DNA of 64,000 nt from CAZGLK01 sp964526375. Lineage in GTDB: Bacteria > Patescibacteriota > Minisyncoccia > JACQLN01. Both the position numbers and the translations under genes were made by a program. The stretch's first letter is position 1. Every line of letters starts with the position of its first letter. Below the pieces are notes generated by a model that saw nothing but the letters and a program-made list of their open reading frames with translations, was not told the origin of the DNA and did no database searches. The stretch covers positions 13,982-77,981 of the forward strand of contig CAZGLK010000001.1 of NCBI GenBank assembly GCA_964526375.1, written 5' to 3'. Below, in pieces: positions 51,297-59,557 of this stretch.

Positions 51297-51298
51297 TC

Positions 51299-52039
51299 AT
51301 GACCAAGTTGGGATACGGCATTTCGGTTTTTTTCCCGGCTTATAACGAGGAGGAAAACATAGGTGATCTTGTTTTAACCGCCTATCGCTATCTTAGGCGC
51401 CGGTTTGAAGATTTTGAGATTTTGGTGATAAGTGAAGGCAGCACCGACAGAACCAAAGAGATTGTCTTAAGCCTAAGCCGGAGTATTCCCAGCTTGAGAT
51501 TATTATACCAACCACGGAGTTTTGGTTATGCCGGCGCCTTGAGAACCGGTTTTAGGAACGCCCGCAAAGAGCTTGTCTTTTACACCGACGGCGATAATCA
51601 GTTTGACATAAACGAGCTGGATAAGTTAATTCCCCTTATAGAAACTCATGGAGTGGTAACGGGTTATAAAATCAAACGTCATGATCCGCCAGTGCGCCGT
51701 TGGGCCTCGTGGCTGTATAATTTGGCCATGAGGCTATTTTTTGGACTAAGGCTCCGAGACATTAACTGCGCTTTTAAGCTTTACCGCCGGGAGGTGATTG
51801 AGAAGATTGATTTCATTCCTAGCCTGACCCAGGGAGTTATCAACGCCGAGATTTATGTGAACGCTCTGGCCAATGGTTATAAAATAGCCGAGGTGGGAGT
51901 TAACCATTACCCGCGCGTTAAGGGTGTTTCCGGAGCAGAGTTGGGGCGGACGCTGGGGTTTGTTAAACCAAAAATTATCTGGCTTTTTTTAAAGGACACT
52001 TTGAGTTTATGGACAAAAATTCACCTAAGAAAAAATTAA
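51299..52039 (+). CDS. GT2 family glycosyltransferase with altered nucleotide-binding motif
   Basis: A 246-aa GT-A fold transferase like dolichyl-phosphate mannose synthases: ISVFFPAYNEEENIGDLVL, then LVISEGSTDRTKEIV, GYAGALRTGFRNARKELVFYTDGDNQFD and a QGVINAEIYVNAL region. The usual VDDGSTD is SEGSTD here, so the first Asp is replaced by Ser-Glu; the TDGD metal motif is kept. It starts 3 bases after the acyltransferase and overlaps the next gene by 31 bases. It may transfer a sugar to a lipid carrier. Confidence 0.8.
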   Translation: MTKLGYGISVFFPAYNEEENIGDLVLTAYRYLRRRFEDFEILVISEGSTDRTKEIVLSLSRSIPSLRLLYQPRSFGYAGALRTGFRNARKELVFYTDGDNQFDINELDKLIPLIETHGVVTGYKIKRHDPPVRRWASWLYNLAMRLFFGLRLRDINCAFKLYRREVIEKIDFIPSLTQGVINAEIYVNALANGYKIAEVGVNHYPRVKGVSGAELGRTLGFVKPKIIWLFLKDTLSLWTKIHLRKN

Positions 52040-52962
52040 AGGCGCTGGTTAGCGGCGAGGCCGGAATTTTCAGCTCCAACCTGGTTGAGGTTTTCTTCGA
52101 CAAAGGGCACGAGGTAAAGGTCGTTAATGATTTTACGTATGGTTTTCGGACGTTTGTTGATAAAAGCGCTAAATTTCATCGTGGTTCCATAGCCGATGTT
52201 AAGCTTTTAGGGAAAATTCTGCCCGGGGTTGATGTTGTTTTCCACTTGGCCGCCACGGCCACCATAGCCTTTTCTCTCAATCAGCCCGAAAAGTATTTTG
52301 AGAATAATTTCATGAACGGGATCGTTCTGTTGGAAGCCATGAGGCGAGCCGGCGTAAAAAAAATAATTTATTCTTCCAGCGGGGCTGGCTACGGCCAGCC
52401 ACAAAATCCTTATGTTAAGGAGACCACTCCAACGGAGCCGATAAACCCCTACGGTGCCTCCAAATTGGCTTTTGAGCACGCCCTTAGCGCTTACTGCAAT
52501 TCTTTCGGCTTAGAAAGCGTTTCTCTTAGATACACCAATGTTTACGGACCGCGGGATGAGCAAAAATCCAGCACCCGCGCAATTTCGCGCTGGATCAGGT
52601 CTGCAATTAAAGGTGAACCGTTAATTTTGTACTGGGCTGGTAAACAAACGAGAGACTATGTCTATGTTGAGGATATAGCTAGAGCCAATCTTCTGGCCGC
52701 GGAGCGTGGCCGCGGTTTAAAGGTTTATAACGTGGGTTCGGGCGAGGGTATAATCATGAAAGATATTGTTAAAAAGTTAGAGTATTTGTTCGGCCGCAAA
52801 CTAAAAACCAAGGATTTGGGTGAGCGTAAGGGGGATCCCAGTATTGTGATAGCAGACATTTCTAAAATCAAACAGGAGCTAGGCTGGAAACCACAGATGG
52901 ATTTTGACGCTGGACTGGCTAAGACCGTAGATTATTACCTAAATCACGCCATTAAATTATGA
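52009..52962 (+). CDS. Sugar epimerase/dehydratase-like protein with a degenerate cofactor motif
   Basis: A 317-aa member of the extended SDR family, a close tandem paralogue of the next gene. Shared strings include VDVVFHLAATATIAFSL, MNGIVLLEAMRRAGVKKIIYSSSG, INPYGASKLAFEHALSAY, GLESVSLRYTNVYGP and GWKPQMDF. Its Rossmann motif reads VSGEAGIFSSNL, where the intact copy has VTGGAGFIGSNL: the last Gly of GxxGxxG is lost. The catalytic Tyr and Lys (YGASK) remain. It may bind cofactor poorly, or act with the paralogue as a heterodimer. Confidence 0.8.
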   Translation: MDKNSPKKKLKALVSGEAGIFSSNLVEVFFDKGHEVKVVNDFTYGFRTFVDKSAKFHRGSIADVKLLGKILPGVDVVFHLAATATIAFSLNQPEKYFENNFMNGIVLLEAMRRAGVKKIIYSSSGAGYGQPQNPYVKETTPTEPINPYGASKLAFEHALSAYCNSFGLESVSLRYTNVYGPRDEQKSSTRAISRWIRSAIKGEPLILYWAGKQTRDYVYVEDIARANLLAAERGRGLKVYNVGSGEGIIMKDIVKKLEYLFGRKLKTKDLGERKGDPSIVIADISKIKQELGWKPQMDFDAGLAKTVDYYLNHAIKL

Positions 52963-53879
52963 AAGCTCTGGTCACTGGAGGGGCTGGTTTTATCGGTTCC
53001 AACTTAACCAAATTTATGTGCGATCAAGGCCACCAGATAACGGTAATTGATGATTTGTCTTCCAGCGGCCGCAAAAAGATTGACCCGCGAGCCAAGCTGG
53101 CTATCGGATCGGTTGGCGATTCTAAATTGATGGAAAAACTTGTGCGGGGCCAAGATGTTGTTTTCCACTTAGCCGCCACCGGGATTATCAAGTTTTCTTT
53201 AGAACGGCCGGTTGATTATTTTAAGAATAATGTTATGAACGGAATTGTTTTATTGGAAGCCATGAGGAAAGGGAATGTCAATAAAATGGTTTATTCTTCC
53301 AGCTCTGGCGCTTACGGCGAACCAAAAAAAATTCCCATAAAAGAAGACTACCCCAAGAACCCCATCAACCCCTACGGAGCGGCTAAGCTGGCTTTTGAGA
53401 ATGTCTTAAGTTCTTATTATCATGCTTATGGGATAGAAAGTGTTTCCCTTAGATATTTCAATGTCTACGGCCCCGGCGATGAACAACGGCCGGCCACGCG
53501 GGCTGTGCCTAACTGGATCAAGTCGGCACTTAAAAGCAAACCTCTAACTCTTTATTGGGGCGGCCGGCAGATCAAGGATTATGTTTTTGTGGGAGATGTT
53601 ATTAGGGTCAACCTCTTGGCGGCCCAAAAGGGCAAGGGTTGCCTTGTTTATAACATCGGTAGCGGTGTGGGCAGAAAAATGATAGATGTGGCCGGGAGGT
53701 TGGAAAAAGTCTTTGGCAAAAAATTAAAGATAAAGCAAATGGGCGACCGAGCCGGCGACCCCAATATCTTGGTCGCGGATATCAGCAAAATCAGGAAAGA
53801 GTTGGGCTGGAAGCCGGAGATTAGTTTTGAAGAGGGATTAGAGAGAACCATTGAGTATTATGCCCAGAGTCTCATTTAG
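52959..53879 (+). CDS. NAD-dependent sugar epimerase (GalE/WbpP-like)
   Basis: A 306-aa extended SDR on nucleotide sugars. It has the intact Rossmann motif ALVTGGAGFIGSNL, VIDDLSS, VVFHLAATG, MVYSSSSGAYG, catalytic YGAAK, LRYFNVYGPGDEQ and IKDYVFVGDVI. This is the functional partner of the tandem duplication; the start lies in an ATGA overlap with the degenerate copy. The sugar nucleotide cannot be told from motifs alone. It overlaps the membrane-protein gene at its 3' end by 20 bases. Confidence 0.85.
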   Translation: MKALVTGGAGFIGSNLTKFMCDQGHQITVIDDLSSSGRKKIDPRAKLAIGSVGDSKLMEKLVRGQDVVFHLAATGIIKFSLERPVDYFKNNVMNGIVLLEAMRKGNVNKMVYSSSSGAYGEPKKIPIKEDYPKNPINPYGAAKLAFENVLSSYYHAYGIESVSLRYFNVYGPGDEQRPATRAVPNWIKSALKSKPLTLYWGGRQIKDYVFVGDVIRVNLLAAQKGKGCLVYNIGSGVGRKMIDVAGRLEKVFGKKLKIKQMGDRAGDPNILVADISKIRKELGWKPEISFEEGLERTIEYYAQSLI

Positions 53880-55743
53880 GTATCTCGCCTTAGTTCTGGC
53901 GGGCGTATTGTTAACGGGTGTGCTGTATGTGTCCCCCCAGATTTTAATTTTAAGACAGGTTGAAAATAGCGGGGGTGCTTTTGCGCTAAGACAATTTGTG
54001 GAATTTACCGACGAAGTTCATGGTTATTTTCCTCGGGCTAAAGAGGTGGCTGACGGCCATTTTCCTCCCAGCGATCTTTTTCTCGGCAGCGGAGCTCCAA
54101 TCGTGCTTAATCCATTGCCGCCTTTGTTGTTTGGGGCGTTAATATTTTTATTTGGCGACATAACCCGGGCCTACTTCGCCGCCCAGTTTATTTTTTCGGG
54201 ATTATTATTTCTTTTGTTTGTCTGGCTGGGCCGCGAGATTTTTAACGGTTCCCGGTTTGGATCAGTAGTGTTAGGTTTGGTGGGCATTTTAACGCCCATA
54301 GCTTTGCATCTGCCGCGAGCTTTTTTTGGTCTGGAGAACTTTCTTAATATTGTGGCTAAAAATTTTTTCCCTTTGGTTAAGACACACCTGGGAACCCTGT
54401 TTTTTTCGCGCATAGACGACCCTTTGTTGACCTATCTTTTTTATCTGCCCGCCATTGTTTTACTGCTTAGGTTTTGGAAAGATCCCTCCCGCCGCGGCGT
54501 GGCCGTGGGCGCTGGTCTTTTAGGAGCATCCCTGATGTATGTCTATTTCCATTTTTGGGTCTATTGGATTGTTGTTTTGGGACTATTGGGCATCATCTGC
54601 ATCTTGTTAAAAGAAAGGAACAAAGATTATTTTAGCGGGTTTAGGTGGTTGCTGGGGGCTTTCCTGGTAACGGCTTTGCCCTACGGTGTTAATTATTTTA
54701 ACTTTTCAAGGTTGCCGTCGTCGGCTGATTACCTCTTGAGATTGGGTCTAGAATCGGGCAGAATTTTTAAGCCCGAGGCCATCCCTCATTTTATTGCCTA
54801 TTCCGTTTTGGCGGTTTTGGTTTATTTTGTTTATTTTAGGAGGGGTCTGTTTTTAAGGGCGTATCTGTTTTGGAGTTTTTTGGTTGGGGCGGTTGTGGTT
54901 TGGAATATTCAGTTTGTGATTGGATACGTGCCTCATTCGGATCATTGGCCCCGGGCGGTCAGCCCTCTTATTTTCGTAATGGTGGCTGGTTTTTTAAGCG
55001 AGGCCGGCCGGGCTAGGTTGGTTAACGGCCCAAGGGTGCGTAAATTTTTAGTGGTTGGGTTGGCGGTTGCCAGCTTGATGATGGTTTCTAAAAAGATAGT
55101 TAATGCGGCTTCATTTTACGCCGCAGACGGGAAGATCATACATTCCCAGTCTTTGTCTTACGGCCTCAAATCTGCTTTGGGATGGTTTGATAATCCTATC
55201 AATGTCCCGGTGGAATCGCGGGTGCTCTCGCCCTCTTTTCTGACATCTATTTACATGCTTTCTTTTACTTCGGCCAGGCCTTTTCTAGCCACCGGTGTTT
55301 TAAGTTTGGCCCCCAATGCCGAGTTGGAGGAGAGATATTTAACGGCCAATAAAGTTTTTGGGGTGGAGAAAAATGTCTTGGCCGCCAAGCTTTTAAGAAA
55401 AGACGAGGGAATCTGCGTCTCTGACTGCGGTTACCCGAACTTGAGTGATAATCTTTTTGGCGATGCGCCTAATCTCTACGCTAATTATTTTAGATTGCAG
55501 GTTTTTACCGATTATGTAGATGACTCCGGATTTATTACCCGGAGTAAAGTCAGAGAATTGGTTTCTCGTTATGAGAGCCTGGGCGCGGAACTTGATCCGG
55601 CTGATTTGGAAACAGATTTTGTTTTTGTCGGCTCTTGGGAAAAGCAGTTCAGCCATATTGATTTGACGTCCAATCCGCGGTTGCGGCTGGTGTATAGAAA
55701 TCCCGAGGTTGCCATCTTAAAAGTCGTCAGGGACAAACGTTGA
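53860..55743 (+). CDS. Large polytopic membrane protein, paralogue of 23472-25370 (possible GT-C transferase)
   Basis: A 627-aa protein with about ten hydrophobic spans in the first 400 residues and a soluble C-terminal part. The ATG at 53860 is preferred to a TTG three codons upstream. It shares with the other copy YFPRAKEVADGHFPPSDLF (an early loop with acidic residues), IVAKNFFPLVKTHLGTLFFSRIDDPLL, YFHFWVYWIVV, NYFNFSRLPSSADY, WNIQFVIGYVP, KKIVNA and SARPFLATG. A lipid-linked-sugar transferase or polymerase role is possible. It lies downstream of the epimerase pair. Confidence 0.65.
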   Translation: MPRVSFRYLALVLAGVLLTGVLYVSPQILILRQVENSGGAFALRQFVEFTDEVHGYFPRAKEVADGHFPPSDLFLGSGAPIVLNPLPPLLFGALIFLFGDITRAYFAAQFIFSGLLFLLFVWLGREIFNGSRFGSVVLGLVGILTPIALHLPRAFFGLENFLNIVAKNFFPLVKTHLGTLFFSRIDDPLLTYLFYLPAIVLLLRFWKDPSRRGVAVGAGLLGASLMYVYFHFWVYWIVVLGLLGIICILLKERNKDYFSGFRWLLGAFLVTALPYGVNYFNFSRLPSSADYLLRLGLESGRIFKPEAIPHFIAYSVLAVLVYFVYFRRGLFLRAYLFWSFLVGAVVVWNIQFVIGYVPHSDHWPRAVSPLIFVMVAGFLSEAGRARLVNGPRVRKFLVVGLAVASLMMVSKKIVNAASFYAADGKIIHSQSLSYGLKSALGWFDNPINVPVESRVLSPSFLTSIYMLSFTSARPFLATGVLSLAPNAELEERYLTANKVFGVEKNVLAAKLLRKDEGICVSDCGYPNLSDNLFGDAPNLYANYFRLQVFTDYVDDSGFITRSKVRELVSRYESLGAELDPADLETDFVFVGSWEKQFSHIDLTSNPRLRLVYRNPEVAILKVVRDKR

Positions 55744-55749
55744 TGGTTT

Positions 55750-56502
55750 TTGAGTAATGAGGATAACAAAAGTGTGTTAAAAAATTCTAGGTCTCTGTTG
55801 TTGAAGTTTAATAATTTTCTTAGGGTATTGCGCTTGCGGCGACTATTTGAAGCCTTGGCCGTGTATTGCGGGGGCAAGGTTTTAGACATGGGTGGTTATG
55901 ATTTTTTTAATAAGGTTAAAGATAACAACAAAATAAAGTTCCAAGAGTGGGTCAACGTAGAATTGGAAGAAAATCTGTTTAGATCTGATGATCCAAGATA
56001 TAAATCAGTAATTGGCAGAGGAGAAAATTTAGATTTTTCGGAGGGAACTTTTGACACCGTTTTAAACATCCAAGTTTTAGAGCATGCCTTTTACCCTATG
56101 AAAATGGTCTCCGAGATGTCGCGTGTTTTGAAATCAGGCGGTCATGGAATACTGTTGATCCCCCAAACGGCGCTTACTCACGACTTGCCAAATAATTATT
56201 ATAATTTTACAAAGTTTTGGGTTATTAAAGCGATGGAAGAAGTTAATTTAAAGATAGTTGAGTTAAAACCTTTAGGCGGGTTATGGTCGACAACGGCATC
56301 ACACCTTTTTCTGTTCTTTTTCAAAATTTTGAAATTGCCTTATTACTCCACAAAAAAAGACAAACGAAATATCTTTTTTTACTTGCTTCTTCCTCTGATG
56401 ATTATTTATGCGACTATTAGTATTCCGATTTGCTTGTTAATGAGTTTAGGAGATTTAGTGGAAGACCCGAATAATTGGCTTGTTGTAGTGCAAAAACAAT
56501 GA
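55750..56502 (+). CDS. SAM-dependent methyltransferase with C-terminal hydrophobic segment
   Basis: A 250-aa class I methyltransferase. The SAM motif is VLDMGGYDFF, an unusual form with Gly-Gly-Tyr for the GxGxG core, followed by ENLDFSEGTFDTVLNIQVLEHAFYPMKMVSEMSRVLKSGGHGILLIPQ (motifs II-III in order). The end carries FFYLLLPLMIIYATISIPICLLM, probably a membrane-attached helix. It starts at TTG, 6 bases after the previous gene. The target may be a lipid-linked glycan at the membrane. Confidence 0.75.
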   Translation: MSNEDNKSVLKNSRSLLLKFNNFLRVLRLRRLFEALAVYCGGKVLDMGGYDFFNKVKDNNKIKFQEWVNVELEENLFRSDDPRYKSVIGRGENLDFSEGTFDTVLNIQVLEHAFYPMKMVSEMSRVLKSGGHGILLIPQTALTHDLPNNYYNFTKFWVIKAMEEVNLKIVELKPLGGLWSTTASHLFLFFFKILKLPYYSTKKDKRNIFFYLLLPLMIIYATISIPICLLMSLGDLVEDPNNWLVVVQKQ

Positions 56503-56568
56503 ATGGGGAGAGGCAAGCCATCTGCTCATGTATTTTTGGTATCTACATTTATTGTTAAAAAGTTGGCG

Positions 56569-57507
56569 TTAGATTCTATCTCTTTGGGTTTCTTCGGGTA
56601 TCTTTTTTCTGCCGAGGAAATAGATTATGGCCGCCACTTCAATGGAACTGGGAAAGAGGTAAAAAATCAGATCAAAAATTCTAAGTGGCGTTAAAAAAAT
56701 CATTACGGCGTAGGTGGCAAACTGATATAAGCTTTTGGATATTAGAGATAACGGCAGGGGAATAAAAAACATCATAAATGTTATTAAAGCTGACACTGGT
56801 CCGCCCCTCATGCCTATTTTCTTAACTTCGAATTCGGAGAAATTGAATTTCAGGCCCTCGGCGCTTAAACGGCCATAATCGCTCGGCGAGGGGTGAAAAG
56901 GCATTAGAAAGGGAATACTGACATATATGTAACCTCCCGGTTTTATGACTCTGGCCATTTCTCTTATGGCCCGGTAGGAGTCGGGAATATGTTCCAAGGT
57001 TGATTCTGTTACGATCATGTCAACCGAGTCGTCTTTTAGGGGCAATTTGGTGGCGTCGCTTACAATATCTACATTTTTAAACGGGAAAATATCAACATTG
57101 ATAACTTCAGGGTGGATTTTTTGCGTCCCCGATCCTATGCTTAAGATTATTTTGTTTTTGAATTCGTCGGCAGAGGGGTAAATTTTTCCTACGGCTTTTC
57201 TGGAAGAGAGCCCAAAGTAGGAAACACTGCCGATGGCGTAAGTAAGAAATTGAAACAGCCAGGGCGATTGTTTGATCAGCTCTTTGAATCTGTTTATGGG
57301 CAAACGGGCTTTTTCCTGATATTTTGCGTATTGTTCTTTAAGCTCTTGATCCAAGAGAAAAATAGATGAGCCTTCCATGGGGTAGTTATGGCCGCAGTCG
57401 CCGCACCTTAGTTTAGAGCCAGCTTGGCTAAGTCCATCTTTCTGACAGCTGGAGCACCGCAATATATTAAGAAATCTTGGGTCGTTGGTATGCATAAACA
57501 ATTTCAC
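56569..57507 (-). CDS. SAM-dependent methyltransferase with N-terminal zinc ribbon
   Basis: A 312-aa protein. The N-terminus is a Trm112-like zinc ribbon with four Cys: CSSC near residue 18 and CGDC near 35. The SAM-binding domain has IILSIGSGTQKIHPEVINVDIFPF, then DMIVTESTLEHIPDSYRAIREMARVIKPGGYIYVSIP. The C-terminal part is hydrophobic (LITFMMFFIPLPLSLI), perhaps for membrane binding. It converges with the methyltransferase at 55750. The acceptor is unknown; the glycan context suggests sugar methylation. Confidence 0.8.
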   Translation of the reverse strand: MKLFMHTNDPRFLNILRCSSCQKDGLSQAGSKLRCGDCGHNYPMEGSSIFLLDQELKEQYAKYQEKARLPINRFKELIKQSPWLFQFLTYAIGSVSYFGLSSRKAVGKIYPSADEFKNKIILSIGSGTQKIHPEVINVDIFPFKNVDIVSDATKLPLKDDSVDMIVTESTLEHIPDSYRAIREMARVIKPGGYIYVSIPFLMPFHPSPSDYGRLSAEGLKFNFSEFEVKKIGMRGGPVSALITFMMFFIPLPLSLISKSLYQFATYAVMIFLTPLRIFDLIFYLFPSSIEVAAIIYFLGRKKIPEETQRDRI

Positions 57508-57538
57508 TATGCTATCATACGGCCATAAAATAAAAAAG

Positions 57539-57567
57539 TTGTTTTTTTAAATGATTTGTGTTAGAAT
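57539..57567 (+). promoter_or_regulatory. Promoter of the radical SAM gene
   Basis: TTGTTT (57539-57544), a 17-base spacer and TAGAAT (57562-57567). It lies 75 bases before the ATG. The leader between holds a small TTTCC/GGAAA hairpin and the ribosome-binding site. Confidence 0.65.
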
Positions 57568-57641
57568 TTATGCTAGAGTTTCATTTCCACGTAAGAATGG
57601 AAAAGGCCTGTTCTTTTTAAAATAAAACAAGGAGGTAAACC

Positions 57642-59171
57642 ATGAAAGAACCAAAGGTTCTACTTGTTTATCCGCCGCTTCAGTTTATGCCGCAAGAAGC
57701 TCCCCGGCCGGATGGGGGGCTGGGGTTGTTGTATTTGGCGGGCGCGCTGGAGGACGCGGGTATAGAGGTTGATGTGATTGATGCGACCTTGGGGGATGAG
57801 AACCATGATCTCGAGGCTACTTTTTACAGGAGAGTAGAGCAGGATAATGGTTTGATCCGTATCGGTCTCTCTTTTGAAGAGATCGCTGCGCTGGTAGCTG
57901 ATAGGGGCTACAATGTCGTGGGTATTCATTCCAACTTTACTCCCCAAACCAGAATGGCTTTGGAAACCGCTCGGCTGATCAAAGAGGTATCTAAAGATAT
58001 CCTAGTAATAGTCGGAGGAGTGAATGCGCGAAATTTGATAGAGTACTTTCTCTTATCCGGCCGGGTGGATTTTGTGGCCACGACCGAATCAGAAAAAACT
58101 CTGGTTAGGTTAGTGCGGCAGTGGTCGTTGGGTCTGAACCCAAGTGGCGTAGATGGAATGGCTTTTTTAAATGCCGGAACACTTGTGGTCAATCCACCGG
58201 CCCAGGCAAGCGTCTCAACCGATCTTGATGACTTGCCTCTGCCGCGATGGCATAAGCTGCCGCTAGCGAAGTACGCGCGCGTGGCCGGCCCGCACGGAGA
58301 CATGACCTTGGTTAAGGGAAGGATGTATGCTCCCATAATGACCTCGCGGGGCTGCCCCTTTAGGTGCTCTTACTGCCATATTTCCGTAGAGAAGGAGAAT
58401 CCGCAAGCCAGTGGCGATATTGGCGCTTTGCGGATCAAGTCGGTGGAAAGAGTAATTGAGGAGGTCATGATTCTTAAGCGCCTGGGCGTTAGCCGGCTGT
58501 ATTTTGAAGACGACAGCCTTCTGGCACATAAGAAGCGGGTGGAGCAGATCTTTAGCCGCGTGGCGGGTCTGGGTTTGAGCATAGCCGATGTCAATGGCGT
58601 TAATCTGGTGCACTTTTTGAAGAGAGACAAGAGCACCGGCAAGTTGGAACCGGACCGGGAATACTTTGAGATCCTTAAGCAAGCCGGTTTTGATCATATC
58701 GTTTTTCCGGTGGAATCGGGCTCTCAAAGAATTCTGGATAAATACGCCACGGCCAAACTCAAACTTGCTACTATGGATGTGGTGGCGTTGGTTAAAACGG
58801 CGGTCGAGGCGGGTATTGCTTGTCCAGTTAACATGATGATTGGGTTTCCCGATGAAACCGAGGCCGAAATTAACCAGAGCGTGGAGTTGGCTAAAAAGCT
58901 GGTCGGGGCCGGTGCCGAGCGATGTGCCTTTTTTATACCAACACCGTTTCCGGGTAGTCAACTTTTTAATTTGGCTATGGCCGAAGGTTATCTGGATTCT
59001 AATTTTGATCCGGATAAGTTTAATATCCACCGTGTCGTCATGAAAAACACCAAAGTGCCGCCGGAGCGTCTGATTGAAATACGGGAATGGGCCTGGCGCA
59101 CCGCTAATCCTCGCGATTATGTGGAAGCCAGGTTGAAGTTAAGTATCGGCGTTCTCAATCAGGGAGCGTAA
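57642..59171 (+). CDS. B12-binding radical SAM protein
   Basis: A 509-aa enzyme with the consensus ribosome-binding site AAGGAGGT. The N-terminal cobalamin-binding domain (about 1-160) has VLLVYPPLQ, GLGLLYLAGALEDAGIEVDVID and VVGIHSNFTPQT. The radical SAM domain has the Fe-S cluster Cys motif in SRGCPFRCSYCHIS, followed by LYFEDDSLL and FDHIVFPVESGSQRIL. B12-binding radical SAM enzymes often methylate unactivated carbons. It is monocistronic, with its own promoter and terminator. The substrate is unknown; a glycan or lipid is a guess based only on position. Confidence 0.87.
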   Translation: MKEPKVLLVYPPLQFMPQEAPRPDGGLGLLYLAGALEDAGIEVDVIDATLGDENHDLEATFYRRVEQDNGLIRIGLSFEEIAALVADRGYNVVGIHSNFTPQTRMALETARLIKEVSKDILVIVGGVNARNLIEYFLLSGRVDFVATTESEKTLVRLVRQWSLGLNPSGVDGMAFLNAGTLVVNPPAQASVSTDLDDLPLPRWHKLPLAKYARVAGPHGDMTLVKGRMYAPIMTSRGCPFRCSYCHISVEKENPQASGDIGALRIKSVERVIEEVMILKRLGVSRLYFEDDSLLAHKKRVEQIFSRVAGLGLSIADVNGVNLVHFLKRDKSTGKLEPDREYFEILKQAGFDHIVFPVESGSQRILDKYATAKLKLATMDVVALVKTAVEAGIACPVNMMIGFPDETEAEINQSVELAKKLVGAGAERCAFFIPTPFPGSQLFNLAMAEGYLDSNFDPDKFNIHRVVMKNTKVPPERLIEIREWAWRTANPRDYVEARLKLSIGVLNQGA

Positions 59172-59187
59172 TTGTTCACATCTTTTC

Positions 59188-59220
59188 AAACGGGGTTGAA
59201 ACACAACCCCGTTTTTTATT
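59188..59220 (+). terminator. Terminator of the radical SAM gene
   Basis: ACGGGGTTG and CAACCCCGT form a 9-bp stem with loop AAACA, then TTTTTATTGTTTT. A textbook intrinsic terminator 17 bases after the stop codon. Confidence 0.92.
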
Positions 59221-59546
59221 GTTTTATATTATCTGGCAGAATACCCTGCGTCTTGACGCAGGGATGAATGCCAGCCCGGAGTGAGTCCCGATCTTGTATC
59301 GGGACGAGCGGAGGATAATATATAAATCCAAGCACTTTTGCGAGAGTGTTTCGCGAAGCGAAACAACAACGATCTCGCAAAAGGGCGGCGGTACTCCCGT
59401 CAGGGAGTACCGCGCAGCTTGCCTGCCTGCGGTAGGCAGGCTACGGGGATTTCTATTAAAATCATTCTGTTATGTTTATCCCGGGTAGTTCTTTTTACAA
59501 TTATTTTTAGTTGCCAGCGTCGAGTTCCTCAACTATCAAGGAGAAA
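59221..59546. other. Hairpin-rich spacer before the scaffold gap
   Basis: No gene is supported; ORFs here are artefacts of palindromes. Five hairpins stand in a row: CCCTGCGTC/GACGCAGGG (59244-59263), GTCCCGAT/ATCGGGAC (59285-59305), a compound CTTTTGCGAGA/TCTCGCAAAAG hairpin with inner GTTTCGC/GCGAAAC (59335-59383), GCGGTACTCCC/GGGAGTACCGC (59388-59413), and the 19-base palindrome also seen at 6951. An AAGGAG ribosome-binding site is at 59538-59543, just before the run of N. Confidence 0.75.
59422..59440. repeat. 19-base palindrome, copy 2
   Basis: Identical over 19 bases to the copy at 6951-6969. Confidence 0.8.
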
Positions 59547-59556
59547 NNNNNNNNNN
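59547..59556. other. Scaffold gap (ten N)
   Basis: A run of exactly ten N between an AAGGAG site and the first readable codons of the GHMP kinase. It covers the start codon of that gene. The true length is not necessarily ten. Confidence 0.98.
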
Positions 59557-59557
59557 T

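Noticed and set aside
56503..56694. Short ORF after the methyltransferase
   Set aside because: It overlaps the well-supported minus-strand methyltransferase over most of its length and has no ribosome-binding site.
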